The notes: generated by a model not told the origin, from the sequence alone. Numbered from the stretch's first letter, positions 27,250 through 36,616 are shown. The stretch is 64,000 nt of DNA from Methylobacterium sp. R2-1 (GCF_014191355.1 NZ_JACHWM010000010.1:171246-235245); one strand, 5' to 3'. Numbers and translations are program-made.

Positions 27250-29832
27250 ATGGGAGAACGCGAAACGCGCCGCCCCGTGAACGGACAGGCGGGTATGACG
27301 ACGATGCAGGATCGAGGTGTTGGGCCACGATGCTACCAAGCCCTGGCGGGCGTGCCGCTGATTCTGATGGCGCATGCCGCAACGGCTCAGGAACGGGTCT
27401 CCGCCGGCCGGCCACCGCACGCCTCGGAGCCCGTGAGCCTCGCCCGTGGTCCGATCCGGGCACCCGAACGACTTTCCGAGAACGCTGCCGCGCGCATCAG
27501 GGTCTCGGTCGAGCGAGGACCGCTCGAGCCGGCGCTGGCCGTCCTGTCCGAGCAGGTTCCCCTGAAGCTGGCCTATCGCACGGCGCTCACCGAGAATCTG
27601 TTCACGGGTGGCGTCGATGGCGAGTTCCAGCCCCTCGAGGCCCTCGCCAAGCTCTTGGAGGGGACCGGCCTGACCTACCGCGCCGTGGACACCTCGACGA
27701 TCACGCTCGTGACCCCGCGCTACGTTCAGCTCGGAGCCCCCGCCGGCGCATCGGACGGCGTCGTACTGGATGAACTCTCGGTCGAGGGACGGCCGACGAG
27801 CCCGGCCGTCCCGGGTCCTTCGCAGGTTCCCGCTCCTTACGCCGGCGGCCAAGTGGCCCAGGGCGGACGGGTCGGCCTGCTCGGCAACGTTGCGACGGCC
27901 AAGACGCCATTCAACGTCACGAGCTACACCGACACCTTCATTCGCAACCGGCAGGCGAGCACGGTGTCGGAGGCGCTGCTCCTCGACCCGTCCGTGCGCG
28001 CCACGCAGACGACGGGCGCACCGTTCGACTCGTTCTACATCCGCGGCTTCCCCATCAACGAGAATACCAGCGGCGAATTCGCCTTCGAGGGTGTCTACGG
28101 CGTCGCCCCGAGCTTCCGCGTCTTCACCGACTACGTCGAGCGCATCGAGGTTCTGAAGGGACCGGCGGCCGCGCTGTCCGGCATCTCGCCCAACGGCGGA
28201 ATCGGCGGTGTCATCAACATCGTGCCGAAGCGAGCCAACGAAGACGTGACGCGCCTCACGCTCGACTACGGCTCGGCTGCGCGCGGAGGGGGGCAGTTGG
28301 ACGTCGCGCGGCGCTACGGTGCGGGCCGGGAATGGGGCGCTCGATTCATCGGTAGTCTGCGCGGCGGAAGCACACCCTTCGACCGGCAGACCGAGACAAC
28401 GGGTGTCGGGGCGCTGGCCCTCGACTATCAGGGCGATCGATTCCGGGCCTGGCTCTACCTGCTGGCGCAGACCGATCGGTTCAATGCCCCGTTGCGTCCG
28501 TTCATTCTCCAGGCCGGCGTTCCCGTGCCGAGGGCACCGGACGGCCGCCGGAACCTGACGCAGCCCTGGGAATACGCGGACATCGACGATCGCGGCGGGC
28601 TGCTACGCCTGGAATACGATCTCACGGATCAGGTCACGCTGTTCGGCGACGTCGGCGGTTCACGCAGCGAGGTCGAGCGCTACTTCGCGTCCGCCCCGAC
28701 CATCACCAACGCCCGCGGCGACACCACGACGACCCCGCAATTCTACAATCTCGGCGTCGGCCGCACCACGTTCGACGGCGGGGTGCGGGCCCAATTCGAG
28801 ACCGGCTTCGTTCATCACGCCTTCGCCGTACAGGCGTCCCGGTACAGCGAGGACACGGCCCGCCGCTTCCCGGCCGGGCGAGGCAGCTACCTGTCGAACA
28901 TCTACAACCCCGTTCTGGCGCCTTACATCGCGCCCACCGTGATCGAATCCCGGCCGCCTCTGTCCGACAGCACGCTGACGGGACTCTCGATTGCCGACAC
29001 CCTGTCAGTCTTCGACGAGCGCATCCTCCTGACCCTCGGCGTGCGCCGGCAGGGCATCGAGGCCCACAACTATGTCTCGAATGTCGGGACGCTGGCCTCC
29101 TCCTACGACAGGAGTGCGACGAGTCCCTTCGTCGGCCTCGTGGTGCGGCCGTGGGAGACCGTCTCGTTCTACGGCAACTACATCGAGGGCCTGAGCCGTG
29201 GCGACGTAGCCCCGGCTGCAGCCGCCAATGCCGGCGAAATCCTCGCGCCCTACGTGGCGCATCAGGTCGAGGTCGGGGTGAAGCTGGATTTCGGCCGGCT
29301 CGGCACGACTTTCAGCGCTTTCGAGATCACGAGGCCGATCGGCGAACTCGGCCCGCAGAACCGCTTCGCCCAGACCGGGGAGCAGCGTGTCAGCGGCCTG
29401 GAATTCAGCATCTACGGCGAACTTGCGCCGGACATCCGGGTACTCGGCGGCCTCACATTGCTCGACGGGGTCCTGACGAAGACGGCGGTGACGGCCAATG
29501 TCGGAAATACGCCGATCGGCGTCCCCGGACTGCAACTCAATCTCGGCGCCGAGTGGGATCTGCCCGGGATGCCGGGTCTCAGCCTCAACGGCGCCGTGAT
29601 CTATACGGGGCGTCAGTTCATCGACACGGCCAACACCCAGGCCCTGCCGGATTGGACGCGTCTCGATCTCGGCCTGCGTTACACCACCCTCTGGGACGGG
29701 CGGCGGGTGACCCTTCGTGCCAACGTGCTGAACGTCACCGGAGCGCGATACTGGACCGGCGTGGCCTCGTTCGGCACGTTCTTCCAGGGCGCTCCCCGCA
29801 CCTACCTGCTGTCGATGGCACTCGACCTATGA
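27250..29832 (+). CDS. TonB-dependent siderophore receptor with STN signalling domain (first)
   Basis: Outer-membrane ferric-siderophore transporter of the FecA/FpvA transducer class, up to 860 aa. Signal-peptide-like GPRCYQALAGVPLILMAHA, then the STN domain (VERGPLEPALAVLSEQVPLK to about residue 155), plug domain (FYIRGFPINENTSG, RIEVLKGPAAALSGISPNGG, GGVINIVPKRA) and a beta-barrel ending in FQGAPRTYLLSMALDL with a C-terminal aromatic/hydrophobic residue pattern. The start may be the ATG at 27295 rather than 27250: the former gives a normal signal peptide and leaves room for a leader after promoter copy B. Transcribed with or after fecIR. Confidence 0.9.
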   Translation: MGERETRRPVNGQAGMTTMQDRGVGPRCYQALAGVPLILMAHAATAQERVSAGRPPHASEPVSLARGPIRAPERLSENAAARIRVSVERGPLEPALAVLSEQVPLKLAYRTALTENLFTGGVDGEFQPLEALAKLLEGTGLTYRAVDTSTITLVTPRYVQLGAPAGASDGVVLDELSVEGRPTSPAVPGPSQVPAPYAGGQVAQGGRVGLLGNVATAKTPFNVTSYTDTFIRNRQASTVSEALLLDPSVRATQTTGAPFDSFYIRGFPINENTSGEFAFEGVYGVAPSFRVFTDYVERIEVLKGPAAALSGISPNGGIGGVINIVPKRANEDVTRLTLDYGSAARGGGQLDVARRYGAGREWGARFIGSLRGGSTPFDRQTETTGVGALALDYQGDRFRAWLYLLAQTDRFNAPLRPFILQAGVPVPRAPDGRRNLTQPWEYADIDDRGGLLRLEYDLTDQVTLFGDVGGSRSEVERYFASAPTITNARGDTTTTPQFYNLGVGRTTFDGGVRAQFETGFVHHAFAVQASRYSEDTARRFPAGRGSYLSNIYNPVLAPYIAPTVIESRPPLSDSTLTGLSIADTLSVFDERILLTLGVRRQGIEAHNYVSNVGTLASSYDRSATSPFVGLVVRPWETVSFYGNYIEGLSRGDVAPAAAANAGEILAPYVAHQVEVGVKLDFGRLGTTFSAFEITRPIGELGPQNRFAQTGEQRVSGLEFSIYGELAPDIRVLGGLTLLDGVLTKTAVTANVGNTPIGVPGLQLNLGAEWDLPGMPGLSLNGAVIYTGRQFIDTANTQALPDWTRLDLGLRYTTLWDGRRVTLRANVLNVTGARYWTGVASFGTFFQGAPRTYLLSMALDL

Positions 29833-29983
29833 TGCCGCAGGACTTGATCGCGCACCGCTAGGCGGCACGTGCGGCGGGGTCTGCGGGCCTATCCCGAACC
29901 GTCCCGTGGCACCCACACGGGCACACCTCTCCCTGGCGCCTTCCTCGATGCGGTCACCTCTTGGAGAAAGTTCAGTTCTGGAG

Positions 29984-30010
29984 GTCAGGAGTTTCGCGGC
30001 TCGCCGGTCT
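29984..30010 (+). promoter_or_regulatory. 27-bp ECF-promoter-like element, copy C (before second receptor)
   Basis: Begins GTCAGGAGTTTCGCGG and ends TCGCCGGTCT, 57 bp before the second receptor start. It differs from copy B at only two positions. Confidence 0.75.
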
Positions 30011-30067
30011 ACCGAAACAGAAGTGGGCAGAGAGGCCGCTTCGGACCGGGGATGCGGGGCGCGGGAC

Positions 30068-32611
30068 ATGGTAGTGGCGGATCGACGCGAAGTGGCGCGG
30101 CGCGCACGGGATCTCGCTTTGGCGGGCGCATCGCTGATCGCCATGACGACCGTCGCGGGCGCCGGGGATGCGGCGGCGCTCCCCTCGGATCGGATCAGCC
30201 TCATTCCCATCACCGCCGACGCGCCGCCCGGTTCGGGCGACACCGGTGCGACGCGGATCCCGATCACGGTCCCGGCCGGACCGCTCGAACCGGCCCTGAC
30301 GGCCCTGGCCGGACAGGCCGGCTTGACCCTCGCCTACCGAACCGCCCTGACCGAAGGACTGACCACCCGTGGGGTCGAGGGCACGTTCCGGCCCCTCGAA
30401 GCGCTCGGCGAATTGCTGGCGGGCACCGGCCTGACCTACCGGGCGGCCGGCCCCTCGACGATCACGCTCGTCAATCCGCGCTACGTCCAGCTCAGCAATG
30501 AACCGGCGCCTTCCGTCACGCTGGAGGAACTGGCGGTCGAGGGTCAGGCCCGCGGTTCCGCCCGCGCGGTGGGCCTGCCACCGCCGACCGGGACGATCGG
30601 GCAGCCGCCCGACCCTTACGCCGGAGGGCAGGTGGGGTCCGGTTCGCGCCTCGGCCTGCTCGGCAACCGCAACACCTTCGACCAGCCGTTCAACGCGACG
30701 AGCTACACCGAGAAGCTGATCCGCGACCAGCAGGCGCGCAACGTCCAGGACGTCGTCAACAACGACCCCTCGATCCGCACCAACGTGCCGGCCTTCTCCG
30801 GCATCCTCGGCTTCTTCATCCGCGGCTTCCCGGTCTTTGCTCAGGACATCGCCTTCAACGGCCTGTTCGGCGTCGCCGACGCGTTCAACCCGGCGATCGA
30901 GCCGATCGAGCGCGTCGAGGTGCTGCGCGGCCCCTCGACCCTGCTCTCGGGCGTCCCGCCCTTCGGCAATATCGGCGGCGTCATCAACCTGATCCCCAAG
31001 CGGGCGCTCGAGGAGCCGCTCAACCGGGTCACCCTCGGCTACGCCTCCGACGCGCAGGTCTATAAGGCGGTCGATGTCAGCCGCCGCTTCGGGCACGCCA
31101 AGGAGTGGGGCATCCGCTTCAATGGCGCGTTCAACAACGGCGCCACACCGATCGACAACCAGAGCCTCCATTTCGGCACCGCCGCGCTCGCTCTCGACTA
31201 TCGCGGCGAGCGGCTGCGGGCGGCACTCGACCTCGGCTACCAGGAACTCGACTTCCGGTCCCCGCTGCGCAATCGCAACGTGGCCGCCGGCGTGCGCATC
31301 CCCCGCGCGCCCGACCTCACCCTGAACCAGCACCAGCCCTGGGAGTACCGCGACAGCGCCAACCGGCAGCTCGCCACCCGGATCGAGTACGACCTGACGC
31401 CGGACCTGACCCTTTACGGCGCCTACGGCCGTTCGAACTTCCGGCAGGAATATTTCGGCGGCCTGCTGTCGATCTTCAACGCGCGCGGCGACTACCGCGA
31501 CGCGATCCAGTTCATCCCCTCGCGCACCTTCGGCGAGACGGGCGAGGTGGGCCTGCGCGCCGCCTTCGAGACGGGACCGGTCAAGCACAATCTCGGCCTC
31601 GCCGCCGTGGGCTTCTGGTACGAGAATGCCCAGCAGCCGGCGGTGAATGTCGGCCCGACCATCGTCTCGAACCTCTACGATCCAGTCACTGTCGCGCCGC
31701 GCTCGGCCTTCGGGCAGTCGCGCCTGACGCCGCGGACCTCGACCCGCATCAACCGCAGCGTCGCGATCGCCGATACCCTGTCGGTCCTCGACGACCGCCT
31801 CCTCCTCACGATCGGCGGCCGCTGGCAGAGCATCGATGTCGGCTCCTACAGCCCCGTCACGGGGCTGCGCACCGGTGCCAGCGAGAGCGGCGCCTTCTCG
31901 CCCGGCGTCGGCGTCGTGGTGAAGCCGTGGGAGCGGCTCTCGCTCTACGCCAACTATGTCGAGGGCCTGACCTCGCCGGCCCCGCCGGTGAATGCCGTCA
32001 ACGCCAGCGCCGCCTTCCCGGCCGCGGTCTCGCGGCAGACCGAGGTCGGCGCGAAGCTCGATCTCGGCACCGTCGGTCTCGGCTTTGCCGCCTTCGAGAT
32101 CGAGCAGCCCTTCGGCTTCCTCGATGCCCGCACCCTGGTCTTCTCGGTCGATGGGCGCCAGCGCAACAGCGGCGTCGAGCTCACCGTGTTCGGCGAGCCG
32201 GTGCCCGGAATCCGCGTGCTGGGCGGCATCAGCCTGCTCGACGGGATACAGGTGCAGGCGCAGGATCCGCGCAATGTCGGCCGGGTCGCGATCGGCGTGC
32301 CGGAGGTGCAGCTCAACCTCTACGGCGAGTACGACCTGCCGCCGAGCCTCTTGCCCGGCCTGAGCCTGACGGGCCGGGTGATCTACACCGCGGCGCAGTA
32401 CTACGATCTGGCCAACAGCCAGAAGATCCCCGATTGGGCGACGCTGGATCTCGGCCTGCGCTATTCCACGCTGTTCCAGGAGAGACCGCTGACGCTCCGG
32501 GCGAACGTCGTCAACGTGACGGGCAATGATTACTGGGCGACGACCGGGCGCGGCATCCTCGCCCAAGGAACGCCGCGGACGGTGCTGATCTCCGCCTCGG
32601 TGGATTTCTGA
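30068..32611 (+). CDS. TonB-dependent siderophore receptor with STN signalling domain (second)
   Basis: Outer-membrane receptor, 847 aa. Signal sequence RARDLALAGASLIAMTTVAG, STN domain (VPAGPLEPALTALAGQAGLT, LTTRGVEGTFRPLEALGEL), plug (FFIRGFPVFAQDIAFNG, RVEVLRGPSTLLSGVPPFGN, GGVINLIPKRA) and barrel ending LAQGTPRTVLISASVDF with terminal Phe, a BAM recognition end. It is a clear paralogue of the preceding receptor along its whole length, so the pair arose by tandem duplication and then diverged. The ATG at 30068 is chosen because the signal peptide starts there and promoter copy C would fall inside the longer frame. It has its own promoter copy. Confidence 0.9.
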   Translation: MVVADRREVARRARDLALAGASLIAMTTVAGAGDAAALPSDRISLIPITADAPPGSGDTGATRIPITVPAGPLEPALTALAGQAGLTLAYRTALTEGLTTRGVEGTFRPLEALGELLAGTGLTYRAAGPSTITLVNPRYVQLSNEPAPSVTLEELAVEGQARGSARAVGLPPPTGTIGQPPDPYAGGQVGSGSRLGLLGNRNTFDQPFNATSYTEKLIRDQQARNVQDVVNNDPSIRTNVPAFSGILGFFIRGFPVFAQDIAFNGLFGVADAFNPAIEPIERVEVLRGPSTLLSGVPPFGNIGGVINLIPKRALEEPLNRVTLGYASDAQVYKAVDVSRRFGHAKEWGIRFNGAFNNGATPIDNQSLHFGTAALALDYRGERLRAALDLGYQELDFRSPLRNRNVAAGVRIPRAPDLTLNQHQPWEYRDSANRQLATRIEYDLTPDLTLYGAYGRSNFRQEYFGGLLSIFNARGDYRDAIQFIPSRTFGETGEVGLRAAFETGPVKHNLGLAAVGFWYENAQQPAVNVGPTIVSNLYDPVTVAPRSAFGQSRLTPRTSTRINRSVAIADTLSVLDDRLLLTIGGRWQSIDVGSYSPVTGLRTGASESGAFSPGVGVVVKPWERLSLYANYVEGLTSPAPPVNAVNASAAFPAAVSRQTEVGAKLDLGTVGLGFAAFEIEQPFGFLDARTLVFSVDGRQRNSGVELTVFGEPVPGIRVLGGISLLDGIQVQAQDPRNVGRVAIGVPEVQLNLYGEYDLPPSLLPGLSLTGRVIYTAAQYYDLANSQKIPDWATLDLGLRYSTLFQERPLTLRANVVNVTGNDYWATTGRGILAQGTPRTVLISASVDF

Positions 32612-32663
32612 AGGCTCGAGCCGCACGCCGCGGCACGCGGTACGGATGGCACTCCTCCCTCCT

Positions 32664-34028
32664 TCACATCCGTCGCGTCAGCCGGAAGGCGGGGGCATGG
32701 TCGGGCTGGGTCGTCACGACAGCGGCGGGCAGCACCGGGCGCGCATCGGCCCGCTCGATCCGGAAATGCCCGACGATCCGGCTGAGTGCGAGGGTTGCCT
32801 CGGTGAGCGCGAAGGCCGCGCCGATGCAGACCCGCGGGCCGGCGCCGAAGGGAAGGTAGGCGAAGCGCGGCACGGGCGGCGCGCCGGGGAGGAAGCGGGC
32901 GGGATCGAAGGCGTCGGGGTCGCGCCACAGCCCACGGTGCCGGTGCAGCAGCCAGGGCGAGATCGTCACGCTGTCGCCGGGCCGGACCGTCTCGCCGGCG
33001 AGCCTGTCCGATCCTAGGGCGCGGCGGGCCAGCACGAAGGCGGGGGGATAGAGCCGCATCGTCTCCTCGATCACCGCGCGGGTGAACGGTTTTTCCACGT
33101 GGCCGGACTCGGCTGCCACGGCGGCCTGCGTCTCCGGCGCGAGCGCGAGCAGGGTGCAGGCCCAGAGCAGGGTCACTGCCGTGGTCTCGTGCCCGGCCAG
33201 GATCATGGTGGCGACCTGATCGCGCAGCTCCTCGTGCGAGAAGCCCCGACCGGTCTCCGGATCGCGGGCGGCGCGCAAGAGGTCGAGCAGGTCGCGGGCC
33301 TCTCCTTGATGCCGCCCGTCCTGTCCCTGATCCCGGTCGGCGATGACCTGATCGAGGAAGGCGACCCAGTCTCGGCGGAAGCGGGCGCGGGCCCGGTCGA
33401 GCGGTGTGGCGAAGCGCAGGGGCACGAGCAGGTCGGTCAGGTGCGGGCGCCCGAGCCGCGCAGCGTAGGCTTCGAGGAAGCTGCGCAGACGGTCGCCGTG
33501 GCGCGCCATGCCGACGGAGAACATGGTGCGTCCGGCGATCTCCAGGGCGAGCCGCTGGAGCGCGGCGAACAGATCGACCGGACCCCGTGCCGCCGGACCT
33601 TCGAGGGCGGCGGCCGCCTCGTCGCTCGCCGAGAGGATGTGGGGCACGAGCGTCTCCACCGCTCGCGGGGTGAAGGCGGGCGCGAGCGTGCGCCGCTGGT
33701 GGCGCCACGCCGTCCCCTCGCTGATGAGCAGGCCGTCGCCGAGCATCGGCCGCAGCAGGCGGATGGTGATCGGGGTGCGGGCATAGTTGGCGGCGTTGTC
33801 CACCAGCACGTGCCGCACCAGGTCCGGGTCGCTGACGGTGAAGCGGGTACGCCCGAACAGCCGGCGGCGGCGCAAGGGCGCGTCGTAGGCGGAGGCCGGC
33901 CAGCAGAGGATTCCGTTGACCCGCATCGCCGCGATGAAGCGCAGGGTCGGCAGCTCCTGCTCCGGCGGCGCCGGCACCGGCGGCACCAGACGCGCCGACC
34001 CGTGTCCGGGCGGAGCCTGCATGTCCAT
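32664..34028 (-). CDS. Cytochrome P450
   Basis: Haem-thiolate monooxygenase, 454 aa, cytoplasmic. I-helix oxygen motif LAGHETTAVTLLWA, K-helix EETMRLYPPAF (ExxR), PERF-like FDPARFLP, and haem loop FGAGPRVCIGAAFALTE with the Cys ligand are intact. The fold resembles the CYP102/fatty-acid-hydroxylase-like bacterial group with a short N-terminus and no membrane anchor. No ferredoxin or reductase gene is adjacent. It lies 265 bp downstream of the 12-gene cluster on the same strand, with a hairpin between, so it may be a separate unit; a tailoring role for the cluster product is possible but not shown. Start ATG at 34028 follows GAGGGAC. Confidence 0.9.
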   Translation of the reverse strand: MDMQAPPGHGSARLVPPVPAPPEQELPTLRFIAAMRVNGILCWPASAYDAPLRRRRLFGRTRFTVSDPDLVRHVLVDNAANYARTPITIRLLRPMLGDGLLISEGTAWRHQRRTLAPAFTPRAVETLVPHILSASDEAAAALEGPAARGPVDLFAALQRLALEIAGRTMFSVGMARHGDRLRSFLEAYAARLGRPHLTDLLVPLRFATPLDRARARFRRDWVAFLDQVIADRDQGQDGRHQGEARDLLDLLRAARDPETGRGFSHEELRDQVATMILAGHETTAVTLLWACTLLALAPETQAAVAAESGHVEKPFTRAVIEETMRLYPPAFVLARRALGSDRLAGETVRPGDSVTISPWLLHRHRGLWRDPDAFDPARFLPGAPPVPRFAYLPFGAGPRVCIGAAFALTEATLALSRIVGHFRIERADARPVLPAAVVTTQPDHAPAFRLTRRM

Positions 34029-34261
34029 TCCGTCAGTCCCTCTCACGCCCGTGAGCGGGCGGTCGCGAAGCGTTCTAGGCGCAGACGCCCGCCGGAGCGA
34101 GCGCAACAACGGAAGAACACGGCGGATGACGGCAAGGCCGGCGACGGGAAAGGTTCGCGGCAGGGCAAGGCTCACCGGTCGACTCAGACCCGCACGATGA
34201 CGGTCAGCCGGTGGCATCGACGCCGTGCTGGCCGCGATCGAGCGAGTCCATCACGAGGACG

Positions 34262-34291
34262 CGTGAGGCAAGACCAAAGCTCCGCCTCACG
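34262..34291 (-). terminator. Hairpin at the end of the 12-gene cluster
   Basis: Perfect 8-bp stem CGTGAGGC/GCCTCACG with a 14-nt loop directly after the last stop codon of the cluster. No T-run follows, so it may be a processing or Rho-associated structure rather than a classical terminator. Confidence 0.45.
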
Positions 34292-34293
34292 TA

Positions 34294-35232
34294 TTACAGC
34301 AGCGGCATCTCCGGTACCGGCACGGCCTCGGCCCGGATCGACACGGGGTCGGCGTAGCGGCGCACCATCGTGGCGCAGAACTCCGAGAACTCCTCGCGCA
34401 CCAGCGGCGCGCTGGTGTGGTGGGGAGCGATGCCGCGGTGCTCGGGCGTGAAGCAGAAGGTCGCCGTCACCTTGAAGTCGGCCAGCGCCTCCATCTGCCG
34501 GTCGAACCAGTCGAGGGCGTTGGGGCGGAAGCTGTCGGCCCAGGAGAGACCCGTGCGCAGATGGGTGACGCCGAGGCGCCTCATCCAAGTGACCGCCTCG
34601 TCGAGGCGGTGATCCTCGAAGTGGAACCACTGGCACAGGCCGAATTCCGGAGTGCAGCGGGCGAACTCTTCGAGCGCGAGCTTCGGCGTGCCGTCCTGGC
34701 GCAGCAGCCCCATGTGGAAGTGGCGGTAATAGGAGGATCCCTCCGCCTCCTTGTGGCGGGTGGTGGCGCCCCATTCGAGCGGCAGGTCGTAGAGGCTGTA
34801 CCAATGGATGCGGGGCGCTTGCCCCTTCAGCAGCTCGGCGGTGCGGCGGCAGCCCCAGGCCTGGACCTCCTCGGCACCGAAGCTCGACACCCCGACCTCC
34901 GAGACCCAGACCGGCAGATGCGTCACCGCGCGGATCTCGGCGACCTTGGCTGGCCATTCGTGGATCTGCCAGAGGTTCCAGTCGAGGGGGAAGCCGTGCA
35001 CCGCCACGGCGTCGAGCCCGTCGAGCACCCCTTGCGCCTGCATCCGCCGGATGAAGCCCGGATCGATCGGCGAGATGCCGCCGAGCACCTGCGGCAGGCA
35101 CGGCGCCTCGGCCCGGATCGCGCGGGAGGCGTCCTTCACCATCTCGCCGAACAGGAACCAGTCCGGATCGATCTCGGGGTCCCAGTGCGACTTGTTGTTG
35201 GGCTCGTTCCAGAGCATCACCGCTTCAAGCAT
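34294..35232 (-). CDS. Glycoside hydrolase-like protein, apparently circularly permuted TIM barrel
   Basis: 312 aa, annotated by resemblance to GH39/GH5-like beta-xylosidases. The protein starts at once with LWNEPNNKSHWD (acid/base Glu, residues 7-18), followed by VLGGISPIDPGFI, DAVAVHGFPLDW and VWVSEVGVSS (likely nucleophile Glu), then GLLRQDGTPKLALEEFAR, which normally ends such domains. The remaining 100 residues (GVTHLRTGLSWADSF, VTATFCFTPEHRGIAPHH, EFSEFCATMVRRYADP) read like barrel strands 1-3, which normally come first. So the order is 4-8 then 1-3. The ATG overlaps the methyltransferase stop (TGATG), so no upstream coding is possible. Last gene of the cluster. No signal peptide. Confidence 0.75.
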   Translation of the reverse strand: MLEAVMLWNEPNNKSHWDPEIDPDWFLFGEMVKDASRAIRAEAPCLPQVLGGISPIDPGFIRRMQAQGVLDGLDAVAVHGFPLDWNLWQIHEWPAKVAEIRAVTHLPVWVSEVGVSSFGAEEVQAWGCRRTAELLKGQAPRIHWYSLYDLPLEWGATTRHKEAEGSSYYRHFHMGLLRQDGTPKLALEEFARCTPEFGLCQWFHFEDHRLDEAVTWMRRLGVTHLRTGLSWADSFRPNALDWFDRQMEALADFKVTATFCFTPEHRGIAPHHTSAPLVREEFSEFCATMVRRYADPVSIRAEAVPVPEMPLL

Positions 35233-36014
35233 CACGTCTCCCGTTGCCTGCCCGGACGCGCCGCATAGGCCGCTTCGGCCCCATAGGGCGCCTCGATCCG
35301 CCGACAGAGATAGACCTCCGCCTCCGGCCGGCCTTGAATGGCAAAGCCGCTCGAGCGCAGCATCGCCTCGATCCCGGCGCGGTTCGGAATCCACCAATTG
35401 GTGCAGTCGTGGGCGTAGGAATGCTCGACGAAGTGCATCCGCGGGTAGCCCGGCCGCTCGAACGCGTCCATGTCGAAGAAATCGTAATCCTGCGCCACCG
35501 GCTCGACCTGGGGCGAGCCGCGCAGCATCGACTGGAACACGAGGAGGTCGTCCGCGACGTGCTCGTGGATCAGATCGAGGGCGAGCAGCGGGTGGCGCAG
35601 GTGGTAGAACACCCCCATGAAGATCACCACGTCGAAGCGCTCAGCCAGGGCGCCGACGTCGTAGACCGAGAGGCTACGGAACTCGATGTCGTAATCCAGC
35701 CGCTCGGCGACGAAGCGCGCTTGCGCGAGGTAGTGCTCGTCGGAATCGAGGCCGAGCACGCGGGCGGCGCCGCGCCGCTTCATCTCGACGCTGTAGAAGC
35801 CGGCATTGCAGCCGATATCGAGCACCGACTTGCCGGTGAGGTCCGCCGGCAGGGCGTGAGCGAAGCGCCGCCACTTGAAGCCGGGATAATCGCCGAGGAA
35901 GTGACCGGGCGCGGTCCAGACCCCCTCCCCCAGATCGATGTTGTGGAACCACGGCCCGAGGGCCTCCGCCTGTCGGCGCAAGTCGGCCTGTTTCATCAAG
36001 TCGGCCTGCTTCAT
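35232..36014 (-). CDS. SAM-dependent methyltransferase, CmoB-related (TIGR04290-like)
   Basis: 260 aa, cytoplasmic. Motif I SVLDIGCNAGFYSVEMKRRG near residues 56-75 and acidic contact VLGLDSDEHYL; the sequence PWFHNIDLGEGVWTAPGHFLGDYPG and VIFMGVFYHLRHPLLALD are like CmoB (tRNA carboxymethoxyuridine synthase) and the related Rta_06860 family, which as I recall is found in cassettes with a B12-binding radical SAM protein. The start ATG at 36014 overlaps the phosphatase stop (ATGA). The first 12 residues repeat [12 protein letters not shown], encoded by an 18-bp tandem duplication. Probably O-methylates a cluster intermediate; tRNA modification is less likely in this context. Confidence 0.85.
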   Translation of the reverse strand: MKQADLMKQADLRRQAEALGPWFHNIDLGEGVWTAPGHFLGDYPGFKWRRFAHALPADLTGKSVLDIGCNAGFYSVEMKRRGAARVLGLDSDEHYLAQARFVAERLDYDIEFRSLSVYDVGALAERFDVVIFMGVFYHLRHPLLALDLIHEHVADDLLVFQSMLRGSPQVEPVAQDYDFFDMDAFERPGYPRMHFVEHSYAHDCTNWWIPNRAGIEAMLRSSGFAIQGRPEAEVYLCRRIEAPYGAEAAYAARPGRQRET

Positions 36015-36616
36015 CCTGCCAACCGCTCGTTGATGGAGACGACCCGGCCGCCGCCGGGCCAGAGGTCGAGTTCGCTGCACGAGGCCGGAGCGACGACGAT
36101 GCGGTCGTAGGCATCGAGCGGCAGCCCAAGCACGCCGAGCAGCGCGGCACGGATCGGATCGCCGTGGCTCACGAGGATGACCGGCGCGCCCTCCTCTGCC
36201 GCGAGGCGGTCGAGCAGACCGCCGACCCGCGCCTGCACCGCGCCCATGCTCTCGCCGCCCGGCGGACACGCCGAGCCGCGCTGTCTGTTCCAAGCGGTCC
36301 AGACGGGATCGCCCTCGAGCTCGGCGAACGGTTTTCCGGTCCAGTCACCGAAGGCGATCTCGTCGAGATCGGGGACGATCTCGGCGCTCAGGCCGAGCGC
36401 CTTCTCCAGCGGTGCGGCGGTCTCGCGCGTACGCGGCTGCGGGCTCGACAGGAGACGCAAGCCCCGCTCGCCCGCGAAGCGCCGGGCGAGGGCCTCGGCG
36501 ACAGCCCGCGCCTCCACATGGCCGGCCTCGCTCAGGGAAACGCCGGGCATCCGCCCGCACAGGATGCGCCCGAGCCGGTCGTGGCTGCCGTGGCGCAGGA
36601 ACAGGACGCGCCTCAT
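36011..36616 (-). CDS. Histidine phosphatase family protein
   Basis: Phosphoglycerate-mutase-like phosphatase of 201 aa. [12 protein letters not shown] at residues 5-16 holds the catalytic [23 protein letters not shown] carries the acid residue region, and [14 protein letters not shown] the second His. Overlaps both neighbours by 4 bp (ATGA on each side). Since inositol-1-phosphate synthase precedes it directly, dephosphorylation of inositol phosphate or of a glycosyl phosphate is a reasonable guess; alpha-ribazole phosphatase (CobC) has the same fold and cannot be excluded, but no cobalamin genes are here. Confidence 0.85.
   Translation of the reverse strand: MRRVLFLRHGSHDRLGRILCGRMPGVSLSEAGHVEARAVAEALARRFAGERGLRLLSSPQPRTRETAAPLEKALGLSAEIVPDLDEIAFGDWTGKPFAELEGDPVWTAWNRQRGSACPPGGESMGAVQARVGGLLDRLAAEEGAPVILVSHGDPIRAALLGVLGLPLDAYDRIVVAPASCSELDLWPGGGRVVSINERLAG

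Noticed and set aside
29972..32626. 884-codon minus-strand frame opposite the second TonB receptor
   Set aside because: Composition is typical of a shadow (repeated RR, DR, GR runs) and the plus strand encodes a complete receptor.
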